From Neorhizobium alkalisoli (GTDB taxonomy: Bacteria; Pseudomonadota; Alphaproteobacteria; Rhizobiales; Rhizobiaceae), in NCBI RefSeq assembly GCF_007829835.1, contig NZ_VIWP01000003.1:1-64000 (forward strand): 64,000 nt of DNA, in the 5' to 3' direction. Below the pieces are notes generated by a model. That model saw only the letters and a list, made by a program, of their open reading frames with translations. It was not told where the DNA came from and searched no databases. Made by a program: the position numbers and the translations under genes. Below are positions 7,592 through 15,428 of this stretch, piece by piece. Each line of letters begins with the position of its first letter. Position 1 is the first letter of the stretch.

Positions 7592-7608
7592 GAGCCGTGC
7601 AAAAGGTG

Positions 7609-7647
7609 AAGCCCGGTCGGGGAAGAGATCGACCGGGCTTCGTTTTC
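7609..7647 (+). terminator. rho-independent terminator
   Basis: AAGCCCGGTCG (7609-7619) pairs perfectly with CGACCGGGCTT (7630-7640) and is followed by CGTTTTCCC. Confidence 0.75.
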
Positions 7648-7747
7648 CCTTACACACAGCTGGGAGGTCCAGCGCTTACATAAGACTCTCTTCGCCGACA
7701 TGTTCCACATGCCTCGCGGCGGTCTCTCAAGCACGGGACTAAGTCCA

Positions 7748-7858
7748 TCAAGTGCAAAGCTGGATGCCGCCGTAAACCAGCGCAACCGCAATGTAGATGA
7801 TGGCGAATATCGTCCACATCCCCTGATCTGGATGACGTTTTTTATCTGAACGAGCCAT
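7748..7858 (-). CDS. 36-residue membrane microprotein
   Basis: 36 residues: a basic, polar start, then one hydrophobic helix (about 14-34). GGGAGG lies 8 bases before the ATG, an excellent ribosome binding site that is the main reason for calling it. It points away from the RMF-like gene at 8010. No family is recognised. Confidence 0.5.
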   Translation of the reverse strand: MARSDKKRHPDQGMWTIFAIIYIAVALVYGGIQLCT

Positions 7859-8009
7859 ATGAAGGGCCTCCCAACCCTTTGATTAGTGCCAAATAGTAGC
7901 CCAAACTTTTGGACAGAAAAGGGCAGGGCCTCATTCGTCCGCGAACGTACCGACCGGAACCAAATTCAAGTAGCCGCTTTAAAGCGCACCATCTTGGCGG
8001 ACGGTGACC

Positions 8010-8210
8010 ATGGATTTCGATAAGTTTGTAGAGTTCGCAGTGGCGTTGCGCGAGACAGTCGCAAAACCGTTCTGCTTCGATGAAGGCAGAGCAGCGGCTA
8101 TGCAAGGTATCCATTTTGTTCGCGGCAATCCATACGCCCGCGAAACTGAACCCGAGAGCCACCAATCTTGGAATGACGGCTGGCTGTCGATTAACGAACC
8201 TCAGCAGTAA
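8010..8210 (+). CDS. RMF/CrpP-like small protein
   Basis: 66 residues from the ATG at 8010 (a GTG two codons upstream is the alternative). The C-terminal half has the arrangement seen in ribosome modulation factor and CrpP-like proteins: GRAAAMQG, then NPY about 8 residues later, then a polar stretch and W..GW. In RMF this fold binds 30S ribosomes and helps form inactive dimers. CrpP-like plasmid proteins share the motif. The similarity is to the pattern only. Its function here is inferred, and the ribosome binding site is weak. Confidence 0.55.
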   Translation: MDFDKFVEFAVALRETVAKPFCFDEGRAAAMQGIHFVRGNPYARETEPESHQSWNDGWLSINEPQQ

Positions 8211-8289
8211 ATTGACAAAGCGCACGTCTCTGTGAGTTCTGGGCGTTTATTCGCTTGATGGGCGGATAGCTTGATTGCGTAATAGTTGA

Positions 8290-8544
8290 GTGTATAAAGC
8301 CGCAAAAGCCAATAATAGGCTCGCGGGAACTATAAAAGTGTACATTGTATCAGTTTTTGACGCAGGTCGGGAACGGAATCTGAAGTGTTCGTCATTGATG
8401 TTCACGCCCGATGGTCTGTTCATTGTTGCGGACAATCAGAACTATAGCTTTCCATCGTCGGCACTGCTCAGTGTTGCTTCAGTGGTTGAATGCGATGAAC
8501 GCGCAGATGGCGAGAGCAAGAGCGAGCCTTGGCTTAAGCTTTGA
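8290..8544 (+). CDS. hypothetical protein, weak start
   Basis: 84 codons from a GTG that directly follows an in-frame stop. The protein has alternating beta-like segments and no membrane helix. There is no clear ribosome binding site, and an internal ATG at 8398 is an alternative. Called because the sequence looks protein-like and fills the gap between neighbours. Confidence 0.35.
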   Translation: MYKAAKANNRLAGTIKVYIVSVFDAGRERNLKCSSLMFTPDGLFIVADNQNYSFPSSALLSVASVVECDERADGESKSEPWLKL

Positions 8545-8643
8545 GCGAAATATCAAAAGGCGTTTTGTTCCAATAATTTAAGGGCGGTTTTCACGGAACG
8601 TCTCTGCCTGCCATCTGTTCTGCTGCATCGCAAACCAGCATGG

Positions 8644-8919
8644 ATGGACAGCATGAAGCTGACGCTCGCGGACGTTTGGGACTTTGATAACGACGTAAGA
8701 TGGTATGTCGCGGAGGAAGTGAACTCTGCTTATCTACTGTGCGCATTGGTCGATCACACCGCGAAGGGCGTTCAGGTGCACGACACCAATCGCACGTTCG
8801 AAAGCCAGCCAGCATTGATGAAGTTCGTAACGCGGATGTCGAGAGGCGCTTCGACTGTGCTTTGCGTAAAGTACGAAGACGGTCATGTCGCTCTGCAACG
8901 ATATCACCATCGTGCTTGA
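8644..8919 (+). CDS. hypothetical small protein
   Basis: 91 residues from the ATG at 8644, or 88 from the ATG at 8653, which has GGATGG upstream. Mixed alpha/beta composition, no membrane segment, not recognised. Convergent with the 59-residue gene on the other strand, 5 bases apart. Confidence 0.5.
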   Translation: MDSMKLTLADVWDFDNDVRWYVAEEVNSAYLLCALVDHTAKGVQVHDTNRTFESQPALMKFVTRMSRGASTVLCVKYEDGHVALQRYHHRA

Positions 8920-8924
8920 TGGTT

Positions 8925-9104
8925 CTAATGCAGGAACTTTCGCTTCATCTGCTCGACATTTTGCGAGCCATCGAAGATAGCAAACATCCGCGTTGCAATC
9001 TCCCGCCCTTTGTCGCTCAACGGATCGATCTCGCGTTGTGAGCAGACGTAGCGATACGCGGCGAAGATCATCTCGATTTGCTTGTCGGTGACGTTGGTTT
9101 TCAT
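8925..9104 (-). CDS. hypothetical 59-residue protein
   Basis: 59 residues, predicted helical and charged, with a balanced amino-acid profile and no stop or low-complexity stretch. No strong ribosome binding site is visible. Supported by its protein-like composition and tight fit against the neighbouring gene. Family unknown. Confidence 0.5.
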   Translation of the reverse strand: MKTNVTDKQIEMIFAAYRYVCSQREIDPLSDKGREIATRMFAIFDGSQNVEQMKRKFLH

Positions 9105-9420
9105 TGCGCCAATATGATGTCGAGCCGAGCTGGCGACAAGTAAGCGCTACCGTACAATCATCAGCTTGGTTTAGAAGCAGCTAATACAGAAGCGCGTCGG
9201 AACCCGGCTGGCCTTGGACTTCGCCGGGTTCCGCTCTCAAGGTGCCAGCTATTTGGCGCAGCTGGTCAAATAGAAACCGCTTGCTCTATGAAATGTTCCA
9301 TCAAGGGAGGTCGGAGCGCGACGTTAGCTTTTGGGGAGTAACAGCCGCGCTCCGTTGGAGATTGCTGCGTACGGTGGGACACAGCGTCTGAATAATGCTG
9401 GTAAGAAGCAAATGTTCCGC
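9105..9420. other. non-coding gap with a strong hairpin
   Basis: About 315 bp without a gene. It holds a perfect 11-bp inverted repeat, CGGAACCCGGC (9198-9208) and GCCGGGTTCCG (9223-9233), with a 14-base loop and no T-run. This is the same design as the hairpins at 3.0-3.45 kb. A GTACAATC copy lies near 9150. Confidence 0.55.
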
Positions 9421-9801
9421 TCAATGGCGACCGACAAAGCCCTTGCTCTGGTCGAACACACCGCCGGTAAATTGCGTCGGCATCCCGTCAGCATCGTGAA
9501 GGCATCGCCCGAACCATCCAACATGTTTCAGTTCACCGGATTCAGTTTTTACGCGAAACCGGCTCTGTATGAACCCACCAGTCAGAATGGCTGTGTGAAT
9601 CTCTTTAGCAGTACGCTCGCGATCACCGTCAACTATTCGATTGATGATAAACTCTATAGATAAGCCATTAGCAGCCTTATCTACCGGCAATCCGTGTATG
9701 TTGGCAAATGCACTGTCGCCAATTAGCTTGTTCGCGCACACATCGAACGCATACATACCCAGCTGCGACAGATCGGGTTGAAATATTGCTTGAATGCCCA
9801 T
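9421..9801 (-). CDS. stand-alone PAS-domain protein
   Basis: 126 residues, essentially one PAS fold: an N-terminal strand pair with GMYAFD-like sequence, a central helix region and the FRV...G...W..G strand block typical of PAS_3-type domains. No kinase, HTH, GGDEF or other output domain follows. CGGAGAA before the ATG is a good ribosome binding site. It probably senses a ligand or redox state and acts through a partner. The partner is unknown. Confidence 0.7.
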   Translation of the reverse strand: MGIQAIFQPDLSQLGMYAFDVCANKLIGDSAFANIHGLPVDKAANGLSIEFIINRIVDGDRERTAKEIHTAILTGGFIQSRFRVKTESGELKHVGWFGRCLHDADGMPTQFTGGVFDQSKGFVGRH

Positions 9802-9935
9802 GTGATTCTCCGCCGATATATGCAGCTATAATAGCGAATACTGCCATTAGGTTGCATTAGAGAGATATCATATGTGACTTTTTATGGTCTGCGCGCATAC
9901 AAATATGAACCTGACTCGCATTCATATTATTCTGC

Positions 9936-10193
9936 TCAAAGTTGTGGCAATTGGTCGGAGTTGGTCGGGGCAGGCGTGCTTCTAATCGTCGCCCAACTGG
10001 CTTTTAGCCGACGACCTGAAGCGGTCAACCGGTATTCCGGTTGTTCCAGAATGACCGCGCGCTGTTCTATAAGCCCGTCTTTGATCGCGCCCTTCAGCGT
10101 AGTGGGTCCAATGCCATGGGGTTTCGCAGCCCATTCTTTTCGAGGCATCGCCCGGATCAAGCGGATAAGTCGGTAAGTGATCTGCATAGCCAT
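9936..10193 (-). CDS. small winged-helix-like protein
   Basis: 85 residues from the ATG at 10193. The frame continues upstream to 10244 and an ATG at 10187 is also possible; none has a clear ribosome binding site. The order helix, helix, short recognition-like helix (TTLKGAIKDGLI), then a beta pair ending in YRLTASGRRLK resembles a winged-helix DNA-binding domain. Possibly a regulator of the island. Confidence 0.45.
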   Translation of the reverse strand: MAMQITYRLIRLIRAMPRKEWAAKPHGIGPTTLKGAIKDGLIEQRAVILEQPEYRLTASGRRLKASWATIRSTPAPTNSDQLPQL

Positions 10194-10382
10194 AAAAACA
10201 GCCACGGAAACAACATGTTCCCGCACTGCACACGCATGACGCATTCAGTTTTCTGGTTACACGCTGCCAAATCAGGGAACGGACGTAGACCGAAAAAGCA
10301 ACAACTTGGAAAGAGAGCCCGAAGATCGGAGACAGAGGGGTCGGCAAAATCTGATATCAGCGGGGATAAGACACGATTAGCT

Positions 10383-10459
10383 TGGAGCGGATTAGGGGAA
10401 GTCGAACCCCTATCTCTAAATTCGGAAGACTTAGCGCTTTTCCGTTAAGCTAAACCCGC
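10383..10459 (-). tRNA. tRNA-Gly(UCC)-like gene with encoded CCA, atypical structure
   Basis: Read on the minus strand: acceptor GCGGGTT pairs with AATCCGC (one G-T), D-arm GCTT/AAGC with GG in the loop, anticodon loop CTTCCGA giving UCC, T-stem AGGGG/CCCCT, discriminator T and encoded CCA. T73 and the anticodon both fit glycine. Oddities are a T-loop of 8 instead of 7 and an anticodon stem that extends to 6 pairs. It may be a divergent functional tRNA or a decaying copy. Its 3' end faces the island. Confidence 0.6.
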
Positions 10460-10510
10460 ATACATCTATTTAGGAAAACTGAAAACGCGGGCTGGCCAGC
10501 AGGCACAAAA

Positions 10511-10552
10511 AAGCCTGATCCAACTGTCCGACGCAATTGTCTCAGGCTCGTT
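10511..10552 (-). terminator. possible minus-strand terminator
   Basis: On the minus strand AGCCTGA, a 23-base loop, TCAGGCT and a T-run of six. The loop is long. It lies upstream of the tRNA-like gene. Confidence 0.35.
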
Positions 10553-10588
10553 TGCAAAAAAGAACATAATCAAAAGGAGGAGGCTCGA

Positions 10589-10723
10589 ATGGCTTACGAT
10601 GCCTCACAAGTATTTAGTGGAATTCTGTTCCTCGAATCGTGGCAGGGGATTCTCTCTCAGGCTTTCGGCTACGCTACAAAAGTGCTACATCATGAGATTG
10701 ACGTGCATGATATTATCCTTTAG
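10589..10723 (+). CDS. 44-residue hypothetical microprotein
   Basis: 44 residues with a very strong AAAGGAGGAGG ribosome binding site 6-8 bases before the ATG. The peptide is mildly amphipathic with several aromatic residues and no clear membrane helix. It lies at the junction between the island and the rlpA region. No family recognised. Confidence 0.45.
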   Translation: MAYDASQVFSGILFLESWQGILSQAFGYATKVLHHEIDVHDIIL

Positions 10724-11045
10724 AATCATTACGTTATTTCACGAAGGCAATCCCACCTCTTCCGCCATAACTGTGAAAGCCTACTGCGCGCGATGTGCGC
10801 ATAGCGCAATAACGTCCATCAAGGGCGATGGGCAGGCGAACGTGTTAATCTTGGGTTAATTAAGTATTGATTAACCATAATACGTAGAAATTTAATTACT
10901 CCACAATTTTCCGTCGCATTTTTACCTCGAACCAAGCACAAGCTCGACATCATGACATTGCGGACGATTCGTCGTTCGTGTGGTTTTTGTTGCTGAAATG
11001 GCGCGGCGGAGCGAGGCCTGACCGAGCGATTTCAGCGGATGCGGA
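10724..11045. other. rlpA upstream region
   Basis: About 320 bp without a gene. It contains the tandem CtrA boxes listed next and an AT-rich stretch (10845-10915) that probably holds the rlpA promoter. Confidence 0.6.
10845..10875 (+). promoter_or_regulatory. two tandem CtrA-type boxes
   Basis: TTAA-N7-TTAA at 10845-10859 is followed immediately by TTAA-N7-TTAAC at 10860-10875. The second matches the full CtrA consensus exactly. They lie 170 bp before rlpA. CtrA is the alphaproteobacterial cell-cycle regulator, so cell-cycle control of rlpA is inferred. Confidence 0.6.
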
Positions 11046-12284
11046 ATGGGGCGGTCTGATTTGCGTTTGAGTGGCGGCACGCTTTCGCTTGGTGCGAAAT
11101 GGCTTGGGATTTCGGTGGTTTGCGCGGCAATGGCATCCTGTGCCACGACGCAGTCCAAGGCACCGGAAAAGAAGGTAGCCCGTAGCAAGGAGTATTTCTC
11201 CGAGTCGGAATATGGCGTGAAAGCCAGTCCGCGCGTCGTTGCCGAAGGGCAGCCGGTTCCGAAGGGCGGCGGCCGTTTCATGGTCGGCGATCCCTATCAG
11301 GTACGCGGCAAGACCTACGTTCCCAAAGAAGACCCAAAGTATAACAAGTCGGGTCTGGCGTCCTGGTATGGGTCGGCTTTCCATGGCCGTTATACCGCCA
11401 ATGGCGAAGTCTATGACAGCGCAAGCCTGACAGCCGCGCATCCGACTTTCCCGCTGCCAAGCTACGCCCGCGTCACCAATCTCGATAACGGTTCTTCCGT
11501 CATCGTGCGCGTCAACGATCGCGGTCCCTATCACGAAGGCCGCATTCTCGACGTATCCAGCAAGACCGCCGAAATGCTCGACATGAAGCGAATGGGCACT
11601 GCCCATGTGAACGTCCAGTATGTCGGTCGTGCCCGCATGGACGGCCAGGATACGCCGTTCTTGATGGCTTCCTATGTCCGCAAGGGCGATCGTCTGCCGA
11701 CCTTCAATCCGGGCGGCCAGATTGCGTCCGGCGTGATGGTGGCTTCCAACCAGCCGATGCGCGAACAGATGCAAGCCTATGGCTCGTCGCTGCCGCAGCC
11801 TAGCCTTCCCGGTGGCCGCACGCCGGCTTCTGCAAAGGGGCAGGGTGCTGCGCCGATCGTCGCTTCTGCTTCGGCCTTCCCGTCGGCTGACCGGTTCGCT
11901 TCCGCATCGTCGAATACGCCGCGCCCGGCTGAGCGTCCGCTTGCGGAAACGTCTCGTCAGCCTCAGCGCGTGGTTGCAAGTGCCGTTCCGGCTCCGTCGC
12001 AGCCGCGTTTTGTTGAGCCGGCAGCGCAGGCCCGTCCTGTCGCCCAGGTTCGCCCCGCTGCTCAGTCGCAGTTCGCGGCCGCTCCGAAGGCAGTTCAGCC
12101 CGTGGTTCAGCCTAGGGAGCAGCAACGCGTGCAGGTCGCCCAGCAGCAGGTCCAGCCGCGTGCACAGGGTATCCAGCAGCGCGCGGTTCAGCCGGTCGCC
12201 CAGACCAGCGAAACTGCCTATGTCTCGCCGCCGAAGAGCCGCGGACCGCAGGTCATGTTCGGCAACGTCCTGCTTCAGGATTAA
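11046..12284 (+). CDS. rlpA: RlpA-type septal lipoprotein
   Basis: 412 residues. An N-terminal hydrophobic stretch ends in MASC with the lipidated Cys at about 32, a near-consensus lipobox. A double-psi beta-barrel domain lies at about 100-200, with GLASWYGSAFHGR, the VRVNDRGP block and the GR.LD.S..AA-like motif of RlpA. In Pseudomonas this domain is a lytic transglycosylase that cuts naked glycan at the septum. The C-terminal 165 residues are Gln/Pro/Ala/Val-rich and look disordered. The SPOR domain that targets many RlpA proteins to the septum is not visible. Followed by the D,D-carboxypeptidase gene. Confidence 0.9.
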   Translation: MGRSDLRLSGGTLSLGAKWLGISVVCAAMASCATTQSKAPEKKVARSKEYFSESEYGVKASPRVVAEGQPVPKGGGRFMVGDPYQVRGKTYVPKEDPKYNKSGLASWYGSAFHGRYTANGEVYDSASLTAAHPTFPLPSYARVTNLDNGSSVIVRVNDRGPYHEGRILDVSSKTAEMLDMKRMGTAHVNVQYVGRARMDGQDTPFLMASYVRKGDRLPTFNPGGQIASGVMVASNQPMREQMQAYGSSLPQPSLPGGRTPASAKGQGAAPIVASASAFPSADRFASASSNTPRPAERPLAETSRQPQRVVASAVPAPSQPRFVEPAAQARPVAQVRPAAQSQFAAAPKAVQPVVQPREQQRVQVAQQQVQPRAQGIQQRAVQPVAQTSETAYVSPPKSRGPQVMFGNVLLQD

Positions 12285-12375
12285 GCCTTGTGAATACCGT
12301 GCGGATGGAAGTCCGCACGGGGATTGTGGTACCGCAGGCGCGCTGCTACGCATAAGCGAAACGGTGCACGGAGCG

Positions 12376-13545
12376 ATGATGCGCAGCCTTTTGTTTTCGG
12401 CCTTTCTCGTCGCTGCGACGGCATTTCAGCCGGGCGCGGCTTCGGCTGCCGAAGAAACGGCCGCCGCATTTCCGACCAAGGCCAAACAGGCCTATATGAT
12501 CGAGGCGAAGACTGGCACGGTTCTGCTCGCCACCAATGAAAACCAGTCTTTTCCCGCCGCCTCGCTGACCAAGCTGATGACCATGGAACTGGTCTTTGCG
12601 GCGCTTGAGCGTGGTGAGATCTCGCCCGAAACCCTTTATCCCGTTTCCGAATATGCCTGGCGCACCGGTGGCGCTCCCTCCGGCACAACGACGATGTTCG
12701 CGGCGCTCAAATCGCAGATCAAGGTCGACGATCTGATCAAGGGCGTGATCGTCCAGAATGCCAATGATGCCTGCATCGTGCTTGCAGAAGGCATGGCGGG
12801 CGGCGATCAGCAGTTCGGAGCCCGCATGTCAGCCCGCGCCAAGGATCTCGGCCTTGCGCGCTCAAGTTTTGGCAATTCCACCGGCCTGCCGGATGCGGAA
12901 AACAGGACGACGGCGCGCGACATGGTGGAACTGGCGCGGCATCTCTATACCGCTTATCCGCAATTCTACCCGCTCTACAAACAGCCGGATTTCACCTGGA
13001 ACAAGATCTTTCAGCGCAACAAGAACCCGCTGCTTGCGCTGAACATGGGCGTCGACGGGTTTGGCGGCGGTTTTGCCGAAGGCTCGGGTTTTGCCATGGT
13101 CGCTTCGGCCGAGCGCAACGGCACGCGCCTTTTCCTCGCTATGGGCGGACTTGCCAGCGACAAGGAACGGCTTGAGGAAACGAAGAAGGCGCTAGACTGG
13201 GGTCTTTCTTCCTTCGAGACGAAGATCATTTTCCCTCAGAACGAGGTGGTCGGTCAGGCAAGCGTTTATGGCGGCGCCGTGCGGCATGTCGATCTTGTCG
13301 CGCGCGAGCCGGTCGATCTCTACCTGCCAACCAACAGTCCTGACCGCCTTTCGGGCCGAATCGTCTACCACTGGCCGCTCAGGGCGCCGGTTGCGGCAGG
13401 GCAGGAGGTCGGAACCTTGAAAATTTCGGCCGGCGACCGGACGCTGCGCGAAATACCGCTCTTCACCACGACAGCGGTCGAAAAGGGCACTCTGGTGAAC
13501 CAGGCGACCGACGCATTGCTGGAACTTGCCTTCTTCTGGCTTTGA
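12376..13545 (+). CDS. D-alanyl-D-alanine carboxypeptidase (DacF/PBP5-like)
   Basis: 389 residues. The ATG at 12376 (or 12379) has CGGAG just upstream and starts a signal peptide (about 1-25). The frame extends far upstream, but only as a shadow of rlpA. The acyl-serine motif SLTK is present. The second motif reads NAN (in QNANDA) instead of SxN, and the third reads GGG (in FGGGFAEGSG) instead of KTG. The C-terminal beta-rich domain follows at about 290-389. It would trim pentapeptides in the periplasm. The altered motifs raise doubt about full activity. Next to rlpA, consistent with a wall-remodelling pair. Confidence 0.85.
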   Translation: MMRSLLFSAFLVAATAFQPGAASAAEETAAAFPTKAKQAYMIEAKTGTVLLATNENQSFPAASLTKLMTMELVFAALERGEISPETLYPVSEYAWRTGGAPSGTTTMFAALKSQIKVDDLIKGVIVQNANDACIVLAEGMAGGDQQFGARMSARAKDLGLARSSFGNSTGLPDAENRTTARDMVELARHLYTAYPQFYPLYKQPDFTWNKIFQRNKNPLLALNMGVDGFGGGFAEGSGFAMVASAERNGTRLFLAMGGLASDKERLEETKKALDWGLSSFETKIIFPQNEVVGQASVYGGAVRHVDLVAREPVDLYLPTNSPDRLSGRIVYHWPLRAPVAAGQEVGTLKISAGDRTLREIPLFTTTAVEKGTLVNQATDALLELAFFWL

Positions 13546-13608
13546 CATTGTTCCGCCAGCCATGCAGATACGCTATAAATCAGCGATGACAGCAATTCGG
13601 AAGCGCGT

Positions 13609-14289
13609 GTGGCAGATCATTCCGGTCTATTCGTAACGTTCGAGGGTGGAGAAGGGGCGGGGAAATCCACCCAGATCCGCCGGCTTGCCGACCTTTTGCG
13701 GCGGCGCGGCTACGATGTGCTCGTGACGCGCGAACCGGGCGGCTCGCCGGGCGCAGAGGCCGTTCGGCATGTCCTTCTGTCCGGTGCCGCTGAAAAATTC
13801 GGCGTCAAGATGGAAGCGATCCTGTTTGCCGCCGCCCGCAACGACCATGTGGAAGAGATCATCCGCCCGGCGCTGAAGACGGGGGCGATCGTGCTCTGCG
13901 ACCGCTTCATCGATTCCTCGCGCGTCTATCAGGGCGCAACCGGCAATATCGAACCGGCACTGATCGAGGTGCTGCAGCGCGTCGCGATCGATGGCGTCGA
14001 GCCCGACTGCACGATCATTCTCGACCTTCCGGCCGATATCGGCCTGGCGCGGGCCCGCAAGCGCAGTTCCGGCGAGGCTCCGGACCGGTTCGAGAAGGAA
14101 GAGATCGAGACCCACGAGAAGCGTCGGCAGGCCTATCTCGACATTGCTGCGGCCGAGCCCAATCGCTGCCGGGTGATCGATGCCGATCGTGAGGAAGACG
14201 TCATCGCGACGGAAATTGCCGAAGCGATCGAGCCGATGGCGCGCGAGCTCGGCTTTGCCCAGACCAGCAGCGCGGAATCGGTCGGATGA
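13609..14289 (+). CDS. tmk: thymidylate kinase
   Basis: 226 residues from a GTG. The P-loop GGEGAGKST lies at about 13-21, then the TREPGG motif, the DRFIDSS substrate-binding segment and a LID region with arginines. Phosphorylates dTMP to dTDP for DNA synthesis. Its last four bases overlap holB (ATGA), so the two are translationally coupled, the usual rhizobial arrangement. Confidence 0.95.
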   Translation: MADHSGLFVTFEGGEGAGKSTQIRRLADLLRRRGYDVLVTREPGGSPGAEAVRHVLLSGAAEKFGVKMEAILFAAARNDHVEEIIRPALKTGAIVLCDRFIDSSRVYQGATGNIEPALIEVLQRVAIDGVEPDCTIILDLPADIGLARARKRSSGEAPDRFEKEEIETHEKRRQAYLDIAAAEPNRCRVIDADREEDVIATEIAEAIEPMARELGFAQTSSAESVG

Positions 14290-15317
14290 GCGAAAATGAT
14301 CCGAGCGTACTCGACGGCGCCATCGCGCCTTCGAAGAACACCCATCTTTTCGGCCATCAGGCGGCAGAGGATTTTCTGGCGGCCGGCCACGCGTCCGGCA
14401 AAGGTCATCATGCGATCCTGATCGAAGGCCCGGAAGGGATCGGCAAGGCGACGCTTGCCTTCCGTTTCGCCAACCATGTCATGTCCAACCCCGAGCCGTC
14501 GCTTGCGCCGCGCTATCTGGCGAAGCCCGATCCCGATAGCGCCGTCAGCCGCCAGATCGCCTCCGGTGCCTCGCACAATCTCCTGCACCTGACCAAGCCG
14601 GTCGACGAAAAGACCGGCCGCACCAAGACCGCCATCACCGTCGATGAAGTGCGCAAGGCCGGGCATTTCTTTTCGCAGACATCGGGAACCGGCAATTGGC
14701 GCATCGTCATCATCGATGCGGCCGACGATCTCAACCGCAATGCCGCCAACGCGATCCTGAAGATTCTTGAGGAGCCGCCGCGCCGTTCGCTTTTCCTCGT
14801 CCTGTCGCATGCGCCGGGACGGCTGCTGCCGACGATCCGCTCGCGCTGCCAGCCGCTCAAGCTGTCACCACTGAGTGACAATGATCTTTCCCAGGCGCTT
14901 GCGGCGCTTGGAAGCCCGCTGACGGGTGGCAAGACGGAAGAGACCGTGCGCGCACTCGCCAAAGGCAGTGTTTCGCGCGCGCTGAAGCTTCTGAATTATG
15001 GCGGCACGGAAATCATCGGCGCCTTCGATGAGGTGATCGCATCAGAGGGGCCGACGGCCCGCAAGGCGATGCACCGCCTGGCGGATGTCCTGTCCGGCAA
15101 GGACAGCGAAGTGATCTTTGGCTTTTTCCTGGAGCATCTGGGCGATCATCTTGTCGCCCTGGCGCGGCAGTCGGCGCTGGCGGGCGATCTTGCCGCCGCC
15201 GACCGGCAGGCGAAGCTGGTCTTCGACCTCGGCGAAAAGATTACCACCGCGCAGGCCTATAATCTCGACCGCAAGCAGACCCTGATGTCCGTTCTCGAAG
15301 CAGCAAGGCAGGCCTGA
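14286..15317 (+). CDS. holB: DNA polymerase III subunit delta prime
   Basis: 343 residues. Clamp-loader AAA+ subunit: a P-loop-like GPEGIGKAT at about 48-56, the conserved ILKILEEPP segment and a sensor SRCQ motif near residue 180. It works with delta and the tau/gamma subunits to load the beta clamp. Overlaps tmk by four bases. Confidence 0.93.
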   Translation: MSENDPSVLDGAIAPSKNTHLFGHQAAEDFLAAGHASGKGHHAILIEGPEGIGKATLAFRFANHVMSNPEPSLAPRYLAKPDPDSAVSRQIASGASHNLLHLTKPVDEKTGRTKTAITVDEVRKAGHFFSQTSGTGNWRIVIIDAADDLNRNAANAILKILEEPPRRSLFLVLSHAPGRLLPTIRSRCQPLKLSPLSDNDLSQALAALGSPLTGGKTEETVRALAKGSVSRALKLLNYGGTEIIGAFDEVIASEGPTARKAMHRLADVLSGKDSEVIFGFFLEHLGDHLVALARQSALAGDLAAADRQAKLVFDLGEKITTAQAYNLDRKQTLMSVLEAARQA

Positions 15318-15428
15318 ACGGCAAAACGATCGCGCGGGCATCCGAACTGAAGTTCAAGTTTGGGTTCCACCGCAGCGAAACATGCGCTAAGAGCGGCGTG
15401 ACTTCCTTTCCCGCACACGAGTGCCATC

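Noticed and set aside
7842-8225. 127-codon minus-strand frame
   Set aside because: Shadow of the RMF-like gene; the opposite strand has the recognisable motif, and its left end overlaps the start of the 36-residue gene.
8247-8435. 62-codon minus-strand frame with a hydrophobic stretch
   Set aside because: No ribosome binding site and overlaps the plus-strand frame at 8290, which looks more protein-like.
9331-9663. 110-codon plus-strand frame
   Set aside because: Shadow of the PAS-domain gene.
11779-12375. Upstream extension of the carboxypeptidase frame
   Set aside because: Arg/Ser-rich shadow of the rlpA tail; signal peptide begins at 12376.
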